From: Schleiferiaceae bacterium
Lineage (GTDB): Bacteria; Bacteroidota; Bacteroidia; Flavobacteriales; Schleiferiaceae
DNA length: 19,960 bases
Assembly (NCBI GenBank): GCA_023260615.1
Contig: JALQUY010000016.1
Coordinates: forward strand, 1 to 19,960
Direction of reading: 5' to 3'
Of this stretch, positions 1 through 8,787 are shown piece after piece (within the stretch, counting starts at the first letter, position 1; every line of letters starts with the position of its first letter). A program made the translations under genes and the position numbers. A model generated the notes under the pieces. The model was not told the origin of the DNA and ran no database searches. It was given only the letters and a program-made list of their open reading frames with translations.

Positions 1-500
1 AGCTCCTGCGCGATCTCTAGGGAGCCGGTGAAGCAATGGAGTACGCCCGATAGCTCTGGACAGGCGCGTTGCCTCAAAACGTCCATCGTGGGGCCCCATG
101 CCTCCCGTACGTGCATGCTGAAGGGTTTTTGGAAGCGAATGCACCAGTCCAACTGGCGGTGCAATGCCTGGATTTGGCGGTCTAGGGTGCTTTTATCCCA
201 GTACAAATCCAGACCAATTTCTCCCACGGCCACAAAGGCGTCGGGATTGGCCTCCCAGAGTGCCTCATAGCGGTCTAACACCCCTTCCCAATCTTCCGGG
301 ACGTCGCAGGGATGGAGGCCCAGCATAAGCCGCACGGCCTCCGGATAGCGGGCCTGCAGCGCCTGCATTCGGGGCAAACTTTCATCGTTTACATTGGGCA
401 AAAGCATGTGACTCACGCCTGCCTCAAACGCACGCGCCATCACCGCATCTAGGTCATCCGCCAATTGCGGGTTGTCCAAATGCGTATGCGTATCGATCAA
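1..500 (-). CDS. tatD: TatD family metal-dependent hydrolase/DNase, C-terminus beyond window
   Basis: The first ~166 residues are visible; the family is usually about 255-265 aa, so roughly a third lies beyond the left edge. TatD proteins are TIM-barrel metal-dependent nucleases of the amidohydrolase-like fold. Visible motifs are the N-terminal HxH metal pair in DTHTHLD (H5, H7), the GLHP segment, the metal-binding Glu in GEIGLD, a His in SMHVRE and HCFTGS near the edge. No ATG fits the N-terminus. TTG at 498-500 gives MIDTHTHLD, the normal family start, and lies 12 nt after the odhB stop. The two genes share a frame, separated by TAA at 513-515. The gene is very probably the last or a distal member of the odhAB transcript. 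Family assignment is secure; the start is inferred. Confidence 0.9.
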   Translation of the reverse strand, partial: MIDTHTHLDNPQLADDLDAVMARAFEAGVSHMLLPNVNDESLPRMQALQARYPEAVRLMLGLHPCDVPEDWEGVLDRYEALWEANPDAFVAVGEIGLDLYWDKSTLDRQIQALHRQLDWCIRFQKPFSMHVREAWGPTMDVLRQRACPELSGVLHCFTGSLEIAQE

Positions 501-512
501 AACAAAGAGGGG

Positions 513-1712
513 TTACAAGCCGAGGCCCGTCTTGGCATCGCCGCCCATCAGGTGTTCCACAGGGTTCTCCAGGGCTTCCTTGATGGCCACCAACGTACCC
601 ACGGATTCGCGTCCGTCGATGATGCGGTGATCGTAGCTCAACGCCACATACATAATCGGACGAACCACAATCTCGCCATTCACCACCACCGGACGCTCCA
701 CGATGTTGTGCATGCCCAAAATGGCGCTCTGCGGAGGGTTGATGATGGGGGTGCTCAACATGGAGCCAAATACACCACCGTTGGTGATCGTAAAGCATCC
801 TCCCGTCATTTCATCGACGGTGATTTTGCCGTCACGCACTTTCACGGCCAAGTCTTTAATCGCGGATTCTACCCCTGCAAAGTCCAAGGTATCCGCATCG
901 CGTACCACGGGCACCATCAAGCCTTTTGGACCGCTTACAGCCACGGAAATGTCCGTGCTATCAAAGCTGACCATGTCGTCGCCGTCAATCATGCTCGCTA
1001 CGGCTGGGTAGAGTTTGAGCGCTCGAACAACCGCCAGCGTAAAGAAGCTCATGAAGCCCAGACCGACGCCGTGCTTCTCCGCAAAAGCCTCCTTGTACTG
1101 CTTGCGCAAATCCATGATAGGCTTCATATCCACCTCGTTGAAGGTGGTCAACATGGCCGTTTCGTTTTTCACGGAAACCAAACGCTGCGCCAGCTTCCGA
1201 CGGAGGGCGCTCATGCGCTGGCGCGTTTCTCCACGACCAGCTACCGTAGAACCCATGGACACTTTGGCGTTGACGGCATCCTCCTTGGTGATGCGGCCGT
1301 CCTTACCCGTCCCTGAAACGTGAGCGGGAGAAATGCCTTTTTCATCCAAAATTTTCTTGGCTGCCGGACTGGGGGTACCGGAAGCATAGGTCTGTGCGGC
1401 CGGAGCGGCTGCAACCGGCATAGGATTGGGGGCAGCAGCTGAAGCAGGCTTTGCGGCACCTCCCGCAGGTGCTTCTGCCGAGGTGTCAATTTTGCAGACG
1501 ACTTGGCCCACCGCCACGGTGGTGCCGGGCTCCACCAAAATTTCAATCACCCCACTCATTTCAGCGGGCAATTCCAAAGTGGCCTTGTCCGAATCCACTT
1601 CCGCAATGGCTTGGTCCTTTTCGACGTAGTCGCCGGTGCTGACCAACCAGCTGGCAATTTCCACTTCAGAAATGGACTCACCGGGGGAGGGAACTTTCAT
1701 GTCAAGAATCAT
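513..1712 (-). CDS. odhB: 2-oxoglutarate dehydrogenase E2 (dihydrolipoyllysine succinyltransferase)
   Basis: 399 aa, close to the usual ~400 of SucB/OdhB. It transfers the succinyl group from lipoamide to CoA in the cytoplasmic 2-oxoglutarate dehydrogenase complex of the TCA cycle. Domains in order: one lipoyl domain (about 1-75) with the lipoylated lysine in DSDKA (K43); an Ala/Pro-rich linker (about 78-110); a peripheral subunit-binding domain (about 113-150, SPAAKKILDEKGI); and the acyltransferase core ending in the catalytic SYDHRIIDG motif (H362, D366). A single lipoyl domain and the position directly after E1 odhA, 11 nt downstream, favour succinyl- rather than acetyltransferase. E3 (lpd) is not in the window. 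Also known as sucB. Confidence 0.97.
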   Translation of the reverse strand: MILDMKVPSPGESISEVEIASWLVSTGDYVEKDQAIAEVDSDKATLELPAEMSGVIEILVEPGTTVAVGQVVCKIDTSAEAPAGGAAKPASAAAPNPMPVAAAPAAQTYASGTPSPAAKKILDEKGISPAHVSGTGKDGRITKEDAVNAKVSMGSTVAGRGETRQRMSALRRKLAQRLVSVKNETAMLTTFNEVDMKPIMDLRKQYKEAFAEKHGVGLGFMSFFTLAVVRALKLYPAVASMIDGDDMVSFDSTDISVAVSGPKGLMVPVVRDADTLDFAGVESAIKDLAVKVRDGKITVDEMTGGCFTITNGGVFGSMLSTPIINPPQSAILGMHNIVERPVVVNGEIVVRPIMYVALSYDHRIIDGRESVGTLVAIKEALENPVEHLMGGDAKTGLGL

Positions 1713-1723
1713 GGGAGAGAGAT

Positions 1724-4447
1724 TTAGCAGTCAAATGTTTTTTGAATGGTCGCATGTTGAATATGGTGTGCCGCCTGGTGCGATCCAGATGCAGGGGCTG
1801 CAGATGCCGCGGGCGAGACGCGCTGAAGCGGCAAATCCGTATTGGTGCGCAGGTAGGACCATGCACCCATGTTGGCAGGCTCTTCTTGGGCCCATACCAG
1901 CTTCACGTCCGATGGGTATTTAGCCAGTTCTGCCTGAAGGGCCGCTTCTGGCAAGGGATAGAGCTGCTCAAGTCGAATCAACGCCGTTTGGCTATCCTCC
2001 CGCTTCTGGCGCTCTTCCAGCAGCTCATAGTATAGCTTGCCCGAACACAAGACGACCTTGCGAATGCCTTTGGGGTCCAAATCGTCCCCCATCACAGGCT
2101 GAAACTGCCCAGCGCTGAGCTCCTCCATCGTGGAGGTCGCCAAGGGATGACGCAACAAACTCTTGGGGCTCATGACCACCAGGGGCTTGCGGAATTTCTG
2201 ATGCATCTGACGACGCAACAAATGGAAGTGATTGGCCGGCGTCGTCGTATTGCACACAAACATATTGTTCTGCGCACAGAGCTGTAAGAAGCGCTCCAAT
2301 CGGGCCGAAGAGTGCTCCGCCCCCTGGCCTTCATACCCGTGGGGCAGCAATAGCACAATGCCGTTTTGCACCTTCCACTTGTCTTCAGCGGCCGCCAAAA
2401 ACTGGTCAATAATGATCTGGGCACCGTTGGAGAAGTCGCCAAACTGCGCCTCCCAAATCACCAAGGTCTCTGGGCTCGCCATGGCATAGCCATAGTCGTA
2501 GCCCAGCACGGCGTACTCGCTCAAATGGGAATTGTAAATCGCAAAGCGCCCAACTTTCTGGGGCACCTGATCGACCAGACTCACCTTCTCCTCCGAATCT
2601 TCCAATTTGATGATGGCGTGGCGGTGGCTAAACGTACCGCGCTCCACGTCTTCCCCGGAAATTCGGACGTTAAAGCCCTCCTGCAACAAAGTGCCATAGG
2701 CCATCATTTCCGCCATACCCCAATCCAGGGCATTGCGCTCAAAGGCCATCGCAGCCCTGTCGCCAATGAGGCGTACGATTTTGGTAAAGAATTTTTTGCC
2801 GTCTGGCAGCGTCGTCAGGGCCTTTGCCACTCCGTCCAGGCGCTCACGTGCTACCTCTGTGTTAGGCAGGTGGTGCACGTCGCCGTTCTTCGCTGCGGGG
2901 AAGTTCTGCCACTCGTCCAGCATGAAGGGCACAATGACATTCTTTTCAATCTTCTTGGCCGTATCAAACTGGCCTTCCAGCATGTCCTTAAACTCTCCCT
3001 CCAACTGCTTCAGCAAGGTGTTGGGCACTTGGCCTTCGCCGAGCAATTTCTGGAAGTAGATCTCCCGGGGATTGGGGTGGCGGGAAATGGCCTTGTACAG
3101 CAAGGGCTGCGTAAAGCGCGGCTCATCGCCTTCGTTGTGGCCGTACTTGCGGTAGCACAGGAGATCGATGAAGACATCGCGGTGGAAGCGCTGGCGGTAT
3201 TCCATGGCAAAGCGCATAGCATGCACCACGGATTCCACATCGTCGCCGTTCACGTGAAGTACGGGCGCCAAAACCACTTTGGCTACATCGGTACAGTAGG
3301 TGGAGGAACGCGCGTCCGTATAGTTGGTGGTGAAGCCCACCTGGTTGTTGATCACGACGTGGATGGTGCCCCCGGTAGAGTAGCCTGCCAGGCGCTCCAT
3401 TTGCAGGGTCTCATACACCACGCCTTGCCCAGCTACGGCCGCATCCCCATGAATGAGAATGGGCAATACCCGGTCAAAGTTGCTCGCATAATCGGTGTTG
3501 CATTTTGCGCGCGCAATGCCCACAACCACGGGATCGACCGCCTCCAAATGGGAAGGGTTGGGCGCAATATTCATCTTCACCGTCTTCTGGTTGGCCAAGG
3601 TGCGCTCCGTCGTATACCCCAAGTGGTACTTTACGTCTCCGTCAAAATCATCGTCCGCAAATTCCTTTCCTTCAAATTCCGAGAAAATCTGCGAAGCCGG
3701 CTTGCCAAACACATTGGTCAACACATTGAGTCGACCCCGGTGAGCCATGCCCAAAACCACTTCTTCCACGCCCAATTCCGCGCCGCGCTGCAGCATAAAA
3801 TCCAAGCCTGGAATCAAGGACTCTGCGCCCTCAATGGAGAAGCGCTTCTGGCCGACAAACTTGGTGTTCAAAAAGGCTTCAAAGGCAACGGCTTCATTGA
3901 GCTTGTGCAAAATGTGCCGCTTTTCCGTCTGGCTAAGTACGGGATAGTTGTCGTTGGGATGGATAAAGGACTGTACCCATTTAATCACTTCCGGTTGACG
4001 CACGTACATGTACTCCACGCCAATCGAGCGGCAGTAGATGGCCTGCAGGTGGGCCACAATCTCGCGCAGCGGCGCCGGCCCTGGCAAGCCCACCTCCACG
4101 GCGGCTTGGAATACCGTGTCCAAGTCCGCAGGGCTCAATCGGAAGTTCTCCAGGTCCAAGGTGGGGCTGTACGTCCGGCGCTGACGAACCGGGTTGGTTT
4201 GCGTAAACAAGTGCCCACGCGTACGATAGCCATTGATTAAATCGAGGACGGCAAATTCCTTGCGGACTTCATCGGGAACGGCCGTTTCTACTTCAAGAAG
4301 GTCTCCGTATTCCGAACGTGAAAAGTCATAGCCCTGAAAAAAAGCCCGCCAAGAGGGCTCCACAGCGTCTGGGTTCTGGATGTACGCCTGGTAGAGGTCG
4401 TCCAAAAAGCCAATATGAGAGGTTCCTAGAAAGGAAAAGCGGTCCAT
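1724..4447 (-). CDS. odhA: 2-oxoglutarate dehydrogenase E1 component
   Basis: 907 aa, slightly shorter than the ~930 aa E. coli SucA. This thiamine-diphosphate enzyme decarboxylates 2-oxoglutarate and succinylates the E2 lipoyl arm. The N-terminal E2-docking segment is present (FLGTSHIGFLDDLYQAY near 6-22). The ThDP site is clear: AHRGRLNVLTN (235-245), GDAAVAGQG (334-342, with the Mg-binding Asp335) and NNQVGFTT (367-374). The C-terminal transketolase-like domain follows to about residue 870, with a short Ala/Ser/His-rich stretch near the end. It starts at an ATG 22 nt downstream of a TAATTTTG promoter element and is followed after 11 nt by odhB, so odhAB(-tatD) form an operon. Also known as sucA. 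No frameshift is seen. Confidence 0.97.
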   Translation of the reverse strand: MDRFSFLGTSHIGFLDDLYQAYIQNPDAVEPSWRAFFQGYDFSRSEYGDLLEVETAVPDEVRKEFAVLDLINGYRTRGHLFTQTNPVRQRRTYSPTLDLENFRLSPADLDTVFQAAVEVGLPGPAPLREIVAHLQAIYCRSIGVEYMYVRQPEVIKWVQSFIHPNDNYPVLSQTEKRHILHKLNEAVAFEAFLNTKFVGQKRFSIEGAESLIPGLDFMLQRGAELGVEEVVLGMAHRGRLNVLTNVFGKPASQIFSEFEGKEFADDDFDGDVKYHLGYTTERTLANQKTVKMNIAPNPSHLEAVDPVVVGIARAKCNTDYASNFDRVLPILIHGDAAVAGQGVVYETLQMERLAGYSTGGTIHVVINNQVGFTTNYTDARSSTYCTDVAKVVLAPVLHVNGDDVESVVHAMRFAMEYRQRFHRDVFIDLLCYRKYGHNEGDEPRFTQPLLYKAISRHPNPREIYFQKLLGEGQVPNTLLKQLEGEFKDMLEGQFDTAKKIEKNVIVPFMLDEWQNFPAAKNGDVHHLPNTEVARERLDGVAKALTTLPDGKKFFTKIVRLIGDRAAMAFERNALDWGMAEMMAYGTLLQEGFNVRISGEDVERGTFSHRHAIIKLEDSEEKVSLVDQVPQKVGRFAIYNSHLSEYAVLGYDYGYAMASPETLVIWEAQFGDFSNGAQIIIDQFLAAAEDKWKVQNGIVLLLPHGYEGQGAEHSSARLERFLQLCAQNNMFVCNTTTPANHFHLLRRQMHQKFRKPLVVMSPKSLLRHPLATSTMEELSAGQFQPVMGDDLDPKGIRKVVLCSGKLYYELLEERQKREDSQTALIRLEQLYPLPEAALQAELAKYPSDVKLVWAQEEPANMGAWSYLRTNTDLPLQRVSPAASAAPASGSHQAAHHIQHATIQKTFDC

Positions 4448-4469
4448 GTATCCGTGCGTTACTGGAAAG

Positions 4470-4477
4470 CAAAATTA
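4470..4477 (-). promoter_or_regulatory. Bacteroidota -7 promoter element for odhAB
   Basis: The minus strand reads TAATTTTG, an exact match to the Bacteroidota -7 consensus TAnnTTTG, ending 22 nt before the odhA ATG in the 94-nt gap 4448-4541. No clear -33 TTTG is seen at the usual 19-21 nt spacing. The rest of the gap is AT-rich with no terminator-like hairpin plus T-tract, so read-through from the upstream polyprenyl synthase gene is also possible. Confidence 0.55.
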
Positions 4478-4541
4478 CGGCAAAAACGACCGCCTATTAC
4501 TGAAAATTCCGTGAAAATATGAGGGATTTCTTGCTTGGTTT

Positions 4542-5507
4542 TCAAGCCGTTCGGCTAAAAATCCACTGCGCTAGGGACTGCAAATCGGCCGTTTGACAGC
4601 CCAGGGCTTCCGCACGGCCCAATGCCTCCATCGCCAGGTCAAAGTGGAAGCGTCGCTTGGCCTCCACATGGGCGAGACTTCCCGCGTCCATCATCGCCGC
4701 TTTAATGGCGTCCACCTTCGCATCGCTGCGGTCGGCAGCCCAGGTATCCAGCAGGTCAGGCCGATGCGCGTGCAGATGGAGGTACAACAGGGTCTTTTTG
4801 TTGCTCCGAATATCGCCTCCCACTTGCTTTCCGACCTGATCGGGGTCCCCAAAGGCATCCAAAATATCGTCGTGGATTTGGAAGGAGGTACCCAGCTCGA
4901 GTCCAAAGGCATACAGGGCCGAAGCCACTTCCGAAGAAGCGGAAGCCGCCGCCGCACCTAGCTCCAACGCACAGCCCAGCAACACCGACGTCTTGTACCG
5001 AATCATCTGCAGGTACTGCCCCTCGTGCACCTGGTCTTGGGTCTCAAATTCCATGTCCCACTGTTGGCCTTCACAGACCTCCAAGGCCGTTCGGTTAAAG
5101 ACCTTCAACGCCTGGGGCAAGGTATCCGCCGGCAGGGCGCGCAAGGATTCATAGGCCATCACCAGCAAGGCATCTCCGCTCAAGATGGCGGTATTTAGCC
5201 CCCATTGCATGTGGACCGTCGGCTTTCCTCGACGCACCGGCGCCTCGTCCATGATGTCGTCGTGAATGAGGGAGAAGTTGTGAAAGCGCTCCACAGCATG
5301 TGCCGCAGGTAGCGCTTGCTCCGCAGGTGCACCGAGCGCTTCCGCCGCCATGAGCGAAAGAACAGGTCGCAGCCGCTTGCCTCCCATGCTCAAGATATAG
5401 CGCTGTGGGGCATACAAGGAATCGGGTTGGCGGTTCCATTCGGGCTCGCCAAAGCCTTGCTCCAAGCTCTGCAAAAAAAGACGTTGAAGGCGTTCTACGG
5501 CGTTCAT
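4542..5507 (-). CDS. Short-chain polyprenyl (farnesyl/geranylgeranyl) diphosphate synthase
   Basis: 321 aa, all-alpha trans-isoprenyl diphosphate synthase family. It condenses isopentenyl diphosphate with allylic diphosphates, feeding quinone, carotenoid or undecaprenyl synthesis in the cytoplasm. Motifs: GGKRLRP (42-48), first Asp-rich motif DDIMD (83-87), RRGKPTVH (92-99) and second Asp-rich motif DDILD (213-217). The first motif has no two-residue insertion, and an aromatic residue (F78) sits five positions before it. In this family that limits product length, consistent with C15-C20 products; exact chain length cannot be read from sequence. Its start overlaps the rfbA stop by 4 nt (ATGA), indicating translational coupling. 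Symbols ispA or crtE would both be plausible, so none is given. Confidence 0.93.
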   Translation of the reverse strand: MNAVERLQRLFLQSLEQGFGEPEWNRQPDSLYAPQRYILSMGGKRLRPVLSLMAAEALGAPAEQALPAAHAVERFHNFSLIHDDIMDEAPVRRGKPTVHMQWGLNTAILSGDALLVMAYESLRALPADTLPQALKVFNRTALEVCEGQQWDMEFETQDQVHEGQYLQMIRYKTSVLLGCALELGAAAASASSEVASALYAFGLELGTSFQIHDDILDAFGDPDQVGKQVGGDIRSNKKTLLYLHLHAHRPDLLDTWAADRSDAKVDAIKAAMMDAGSLAHVEAKRRFHFDLAMEALGRAEALGCQTADLQSLAQWIFSRTA

Positions 5508-6364
5508 GCCACTAAGGATTGGAGGTAGGCCCCATAGCCACTTTTCACCAAGGGGGCCGCCAGGGCGCGCAGTTGATCGGCGCTGATAAAGCCCATGCGG
5601 TACGCCACTTCTTCGATACAGCCCACCTTGAGGCCTTGGCGGCGCTCCATGATTTGGACAAACTGAGCCGCCTCCATTAGGCTGTCAAACGTTCCCGTAT
5701 CCAGCCACGCGGTTCCACGGTCCAACACGCCCACGTGCAGCGCTCCACGGCGCAAGTATTCCCGGTTGACGTCCGTTATCTCGTATTCCCCACGCGCCGA
5801 AGGCTTCAGATTAGCCGCGATTTCCACCACCTGGTTGTCGTAGAAATAGAGCCCGGGCACCGCAAATGAACTTTTGGGCTGCGCGGGCTTTTCTTCGATG
5901 GACAGCACTTTGCCTGCTTCGTCAAACTCCACCACGCCATAGCGCTCTGGATCGCTGACTGGGTAAGCAAACACCACGCCCCCTTCCGGGTTAGCGCTCT
6001 CCTGGAGCAGTTGAGGCATCTGCGTACCGTAGAAAATGTTGTCGCCCAAGACCAAGGCCACCGAATCCGATCCAATGAAGTCCTTGCCCAGCACAAAGGC
6101 TTGCGCCAGGCCGTTGGGCTCAGGCTGAACGGTGTAGTGGAACGAACAGCCCAGTTGGCTGCCATCGCCCAACAAATTCTGGAACAAAGCCGCGTCGTGT
6201 GGCGTGGTAATGATGAGGATTTCCCTGATTCCCGCCTGCATCAACGTGCTCAACGGATAGTAAATCATGGGCTTGTCGTAGACGGGCATCAACTGCTTGC
6301 TCACCGAATGGGTAAGCGGGTGCAAGCGCGTGCCAGAACCGCCGGCGAGGATGATGCCTTTCAT
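5504..6364 (-). CDS. rfbA: Glucose-1-phosphate thymidylyltransferase
   Basis: 286 aa, typical for RmlA/RfbA (~290). It makes dTDP-glucose from glucose-1-phosphate and dTTP, the first step toward dTDP-L-rhamnose and other deoxysugars for surface polysaccharides. The nucleotide-binding signature GGSGTRLHPLT is at 8-18, followed by SKQLMPVYDKPMIYYPLS (22-39), the Mg-binding Asp in LVLGDNIFYG (D108), the EEKP sugar-binding segment and AWLDTGTFDSL. No rfbB, rfbC or rfbD is nearby, so it is separated from the usual dTDP-sugar cluster. It overlaps the MMPL stop by 1 nt (TAATG) and the polyprenyl synthase start by 4 nt, and is probably translated from the MMPL message. Confidence 0.96.
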   Translation of the reverse strand: MKGIILAGGSGTRLHPLTHSVSKQLMPVYDKPMIYYPLSTLMQAGIREILIITTPHDAALFQNLLGDGSQLGCSFHYTVQPEPNGLAQAFVLGKDFIGSDSVALVLGDNIFYGTQMPQLLQESANPEGGVVFAYPVSDPERYGVVEFDEAGKVLSIEEKPAQPKSSFAVPGLYFYDNQVVEIAANLKPSARGEYEITDVNREYLRRGALHVGVLDRGTAWLDTGTFDSLMEAAQFVQIMERRQGLKVGCIEEVAYRMGFISADQLRALAAPLVKSGYGAYLQSLVA

Positions 6365-8718
6365 TATTCGTCTTCCGCTAGATCAATTAAAATGTCTTCC
6401 ATGTCCGTGGCGGACATCACTTTATTGAGTGACATCAACAAGCTGGGGAGCAGGATCAAATTAGAGAACATGGCGAAGACCAAGGTAATGGAAACCAATA
6501 AACCGAGGGCCTGGGTACCCCCAAAGCTGGAGGCCAAGAAGATGAAGAAGCCCGCAAAGAGCACGATACTGGTGTAGAACATGGAAGGCCCCGTCTCCCG
6601 AATGGCCGAACGCGCCGCCTTCGCAATGTTGTGCCCATTGCTGACCAATTCTTGACGGTAGCGCGCCAAATAGTGCAGCGTGTCGTCCACACTGATGCCA
6701 AAGGCTATGGAGAAAATCAATACCGTAGAAGGCTTCACCGGAATGCCAAACCAGCCCATGATGCCGGCGGTCATGACGAGCGGTAGCAGGTTGGGGATAA
6801 TGGCGACGACGACCATTCGGATCGTCTTAAAGAGCCCGGCCATCAACAGCGAAATCACCACAATGGCGAGCAATAAACTCACTACCAAATTGTTGATCAA
6901 AAACTTGGTCGAACGCAGGAAAATAATACTCGCCCCGGTGTAGGCCAGGTCATAGTCCTCGCTGGGGAAAATTTCGCGTGCGGTCGTCTGAATTTTTTCG
7001 ACCAAAACCATCATTTCTGGGCGGGTCAGGTCTTCTACCTGGACCGAAATCCGCAACTTCTGATGCGTCTCGTCCAAAAATCCATTGGTCAAGAAGGTCA
7101 AGTCCTGGTTCTGGTCCAAGCGCGGCATGCTGGCCGCAATCAAGGTGCGCTCTTGGCTGTTAGGCAGGTCGTAGAACAAAGGATCACCACCGTAGTAGGC
7201 TTGACGCCCAAACTTGAGCACATCCACCACAGAAAGAGAGCGACTCACGTGGTGCATGGTGTCCAAAGCCGCTTGGAGGCGGTCGACCCGCTTCAACACT
7301 TTGGATTTCTCTGCGCCATTTTCCGCCCGGGTGTCCACGACAATTTCCAAGGGGATGACGCCCCCCATTTCGCGCTCAAAAAAGCGCATTTGCTGCACCA
7401 AGGGGTCCGACTCGTGGATGTCTGTGGTCAAGTTCCCCGTGGTTTGCATTTGGGCCATGCCCGCAACGCCCAAAAGCGCCAAAACCAAAGCCCCTACATA
7501 CACTTTTCCGCGGTTGCCTTCCGCTGTGCGCACCAGCCACTCAATCCACTTCACCAGCCACTTCTGGTTCAAATGTTTGTAGTGACGCTCCTTGGGCGCA
7601 GACAGCCAAGAGTACAACACCGGGATGATGGTCATGCTCATCAAGAAGACCATAAAGATGTTGATCGAGGCCGCCACTCCAAAGTGCACCAAGGCCTCGG
7701 AAGACGTCAAAATAAACGTCGCAAAACCCAAAGCCGTCGTCGCATTGGTCAGGAAGGCTACCCCCCCAATTTTCTTGATCGTATGCATCAAAGCCGCCCG
7801 AACATCCTTATCCCGGGCGTATTCCTGGTGGTATTTATTGATGAAGAAAATGCAGTTTGGCACCACAATGACAATCAGCAAAGGCGGAAGCAGGGCACTG
7901 AACAATGTGATCTTGTAGCTCAGCAAGCCCATGATGCCGTAGAGACCGACTACCCCTACGCCGACCACAGACAGGGCGATCAGCGCAGCGCGCATGCTCC
8001 GCAGGAGCAAGAGCATAATGAAGACGGTCACCAAACCCGTTAAGATCAGGAAGAGGTTGATTTCCCCTTTGATGCTTCGCGCATTGTTCAAGCGCAGGTA
8101 GGGCAGTCCCGATACCTGAACTTCAATGCCCGTGCGGCGTTCAAAGCGCTTGGTCTCCGCGTGGATTCGGTCAAAAAGGTCAAAAATGATCTCGGAATAG
8201 TTGGCCTTATCACTAATGGTCACCACCATCAAGTGGGTCTTGGTATCCCGGCTACTCAGCAATCCGTGGTAAATGGGCAGTGCCTCATAATGGTCCCGAA
8301 TGGCAAAAGCTTCCTTGGGGCTATCCACTCGACCGTCCATAATGGTCGTAGTTTCCATCTCTGCCCCTTCTTCATCGCCCAAATAGAGGTCTACCGCATT
8401 GTGCAGGGAAAGCACCCCCACCACTTCTTCCTCTTTTTCCAAACGAAGCGCCATATCGCGCCACGAATTCAATACCGAAGGCGTAAAAAACGCGTCGTCT
8501 TTGGCCGCCAGCACAATGGCATTGCCCGACTCCACAAAATCGTCGTGGAAGTCCATGTAGGTGGTGAAGACCGAGTCCGTGGACGGGAGCATCTTCGCAA
8601 ACTCGTAGCTGATGTCTACCGAGCGGCCCGCAAAGGCCATCGCGCCGATGTACAGCACCCAGAAGGCTATGACCCCTTTACGGTACTTCAATAAGAATTC
8701 TCCAACGCGTTCCCACAT
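6364..8718 (-). CDS. MMPL/RND-superfamily transporter permease
   Basis: 784 aa from the ATG at 8716-8718 (MWERVGEF). An in-frame TTG at 8725-8727 would add three residues but overlaps the promoter box. This is a polytopic inner-membrane protein with the duplicated RND layout: one N-terminal helix (about 14-32), a large periplasmic loop, a bundle of helices near 215-400, a second loop, then a second bundle near 630-765. The second half carries the charged motif FGISVDDTLHYLARYR (D678, D679), typical of proton-relay acidic residues. The equivalent first-half segment reads VVPNCIFFINKYHQEY, with no acidic pair. The C-terminus is a short acidic cytoplasmic tail. Substrate unknown; COG1033-type relatives are proposed lipid or hydrophobic-compound exporters. 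It leads a group with rfbA and polyprenyl synthase by 1- and 4-nt overlaps. Confidence 0.9.
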   Translation of the reverse strand: MWERVGEFLLKYRKGVIAFWVLYIGAMAFAGRSVDISYEFAKMLPSTDSVFTTYMDFHDDFVESGNAIVLAAKDDAFFTPSVLNSWRDMALRLEKEEEVVGVLSLHNAVDLYLGDEEGAEMETTTIMDGRVDSPKEAFAIRDHYEALPIYHGLLSSRDTKTHLMVVTISDKANYSEIIFDLFDRIHAETKRFERRTGIEVQVSGLPYLRLNNARSIKGEINLFLILTGLVTVFIMLLLLRSMRAALIALSVVGVGVVGLYGIMGLLSYKITLFSALLPPLLIVIVVPNCIFFINKYHQEYARDKDVRAALMHTIKKIGGVAFLTNATTALGFATFILTSSEALVHFGVAASINIFMVFLMSMTIIPVLYSWLSAPKERHYKHLNQKWLVKWIEWLVRTAEGNRGKVYVGALVLALLGVAGMAQMQTTGNLTTDIHESDPLVQQMRFFEREMGGVIPLEIVVDTRAENGAEKSKVLKRVDRLQAALDTMHHVSRSLSVVDVLKFGRQAYYGGDPLFYDLPNSQERTLIAASMPRLDQNQDLTFLTNGFLDETHQKLRISVQVEDLTRPEMMVLVEKIQTTAREIFPSEDYDLAYTGASIIFLRSTKFLINNLVVSLLLAIVVISLLMAGLFKTIRMVVVAIIPNLLPLVMTAGIMGWFGIPVKPSTVLIFSIAFGISVDDTLHYLARYRQELVSNGHNIAKAARSAIRETGPSMFYTSIVLFAGFFIFLASSFGGTQALGLLVSITLVFAMFSNLILLPSLLMSLNKVMSATDMEDILIDLAEDE

Positions 8719-8724
8719 AGATAG

Positions 8725-8732
8725 CAAAGGTA
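8725..8732 (-). promoter_or_regulatory. Bacteroidota -7 element immediately before the MMPL gene
   Basis: The minus strand reads TACCTTTG, an exact TAnnTTTG match ending 6 nt before the MMPL ATG at 8718. No TTTG is seen at -33 spacing. If transcription starts 4-7 nt after the box, as expected, the mRNA would be leaderless or nearly so. The remainder of the 69-nt gap to the cyclase gene (8719-8787) shows no terminator. Confidence 0.55.
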
Positions 8733-8787
8733 CAATGGTAAGCCGTGGCTTTTGAGACCGATTCAGCCGTTCAACAATCGCGCCAAA

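Noticed and set aside
28..270. 80-codon plus-strand open frame at the left edge
   Set aside because: Antisense to the TatD coding region, which carries clear metal-binding motifs.
2366..4240. 624-codon plus-strand open frame opposite odhA
   Set aside because: It lies wholly antisense to a strongly conserved enzyme, its translation has no recognisable domains, and it is explained by codon bias in a GC-rich gene.
4545..4556. AGCC/GGCT inverted repeat at the end of the polyprenyl synthase gene as a terminator
   Set aside because: Only a 4-bp stem, largely inside the coding sequence and without a following T-tract on the minus strand.
8719..8727. Upstream TTG start for the MMPL protein
   Set aside because: The TTG overlaps the TACCTTTG promoter box; the ATG at 8718 gives a normal N-terminus.
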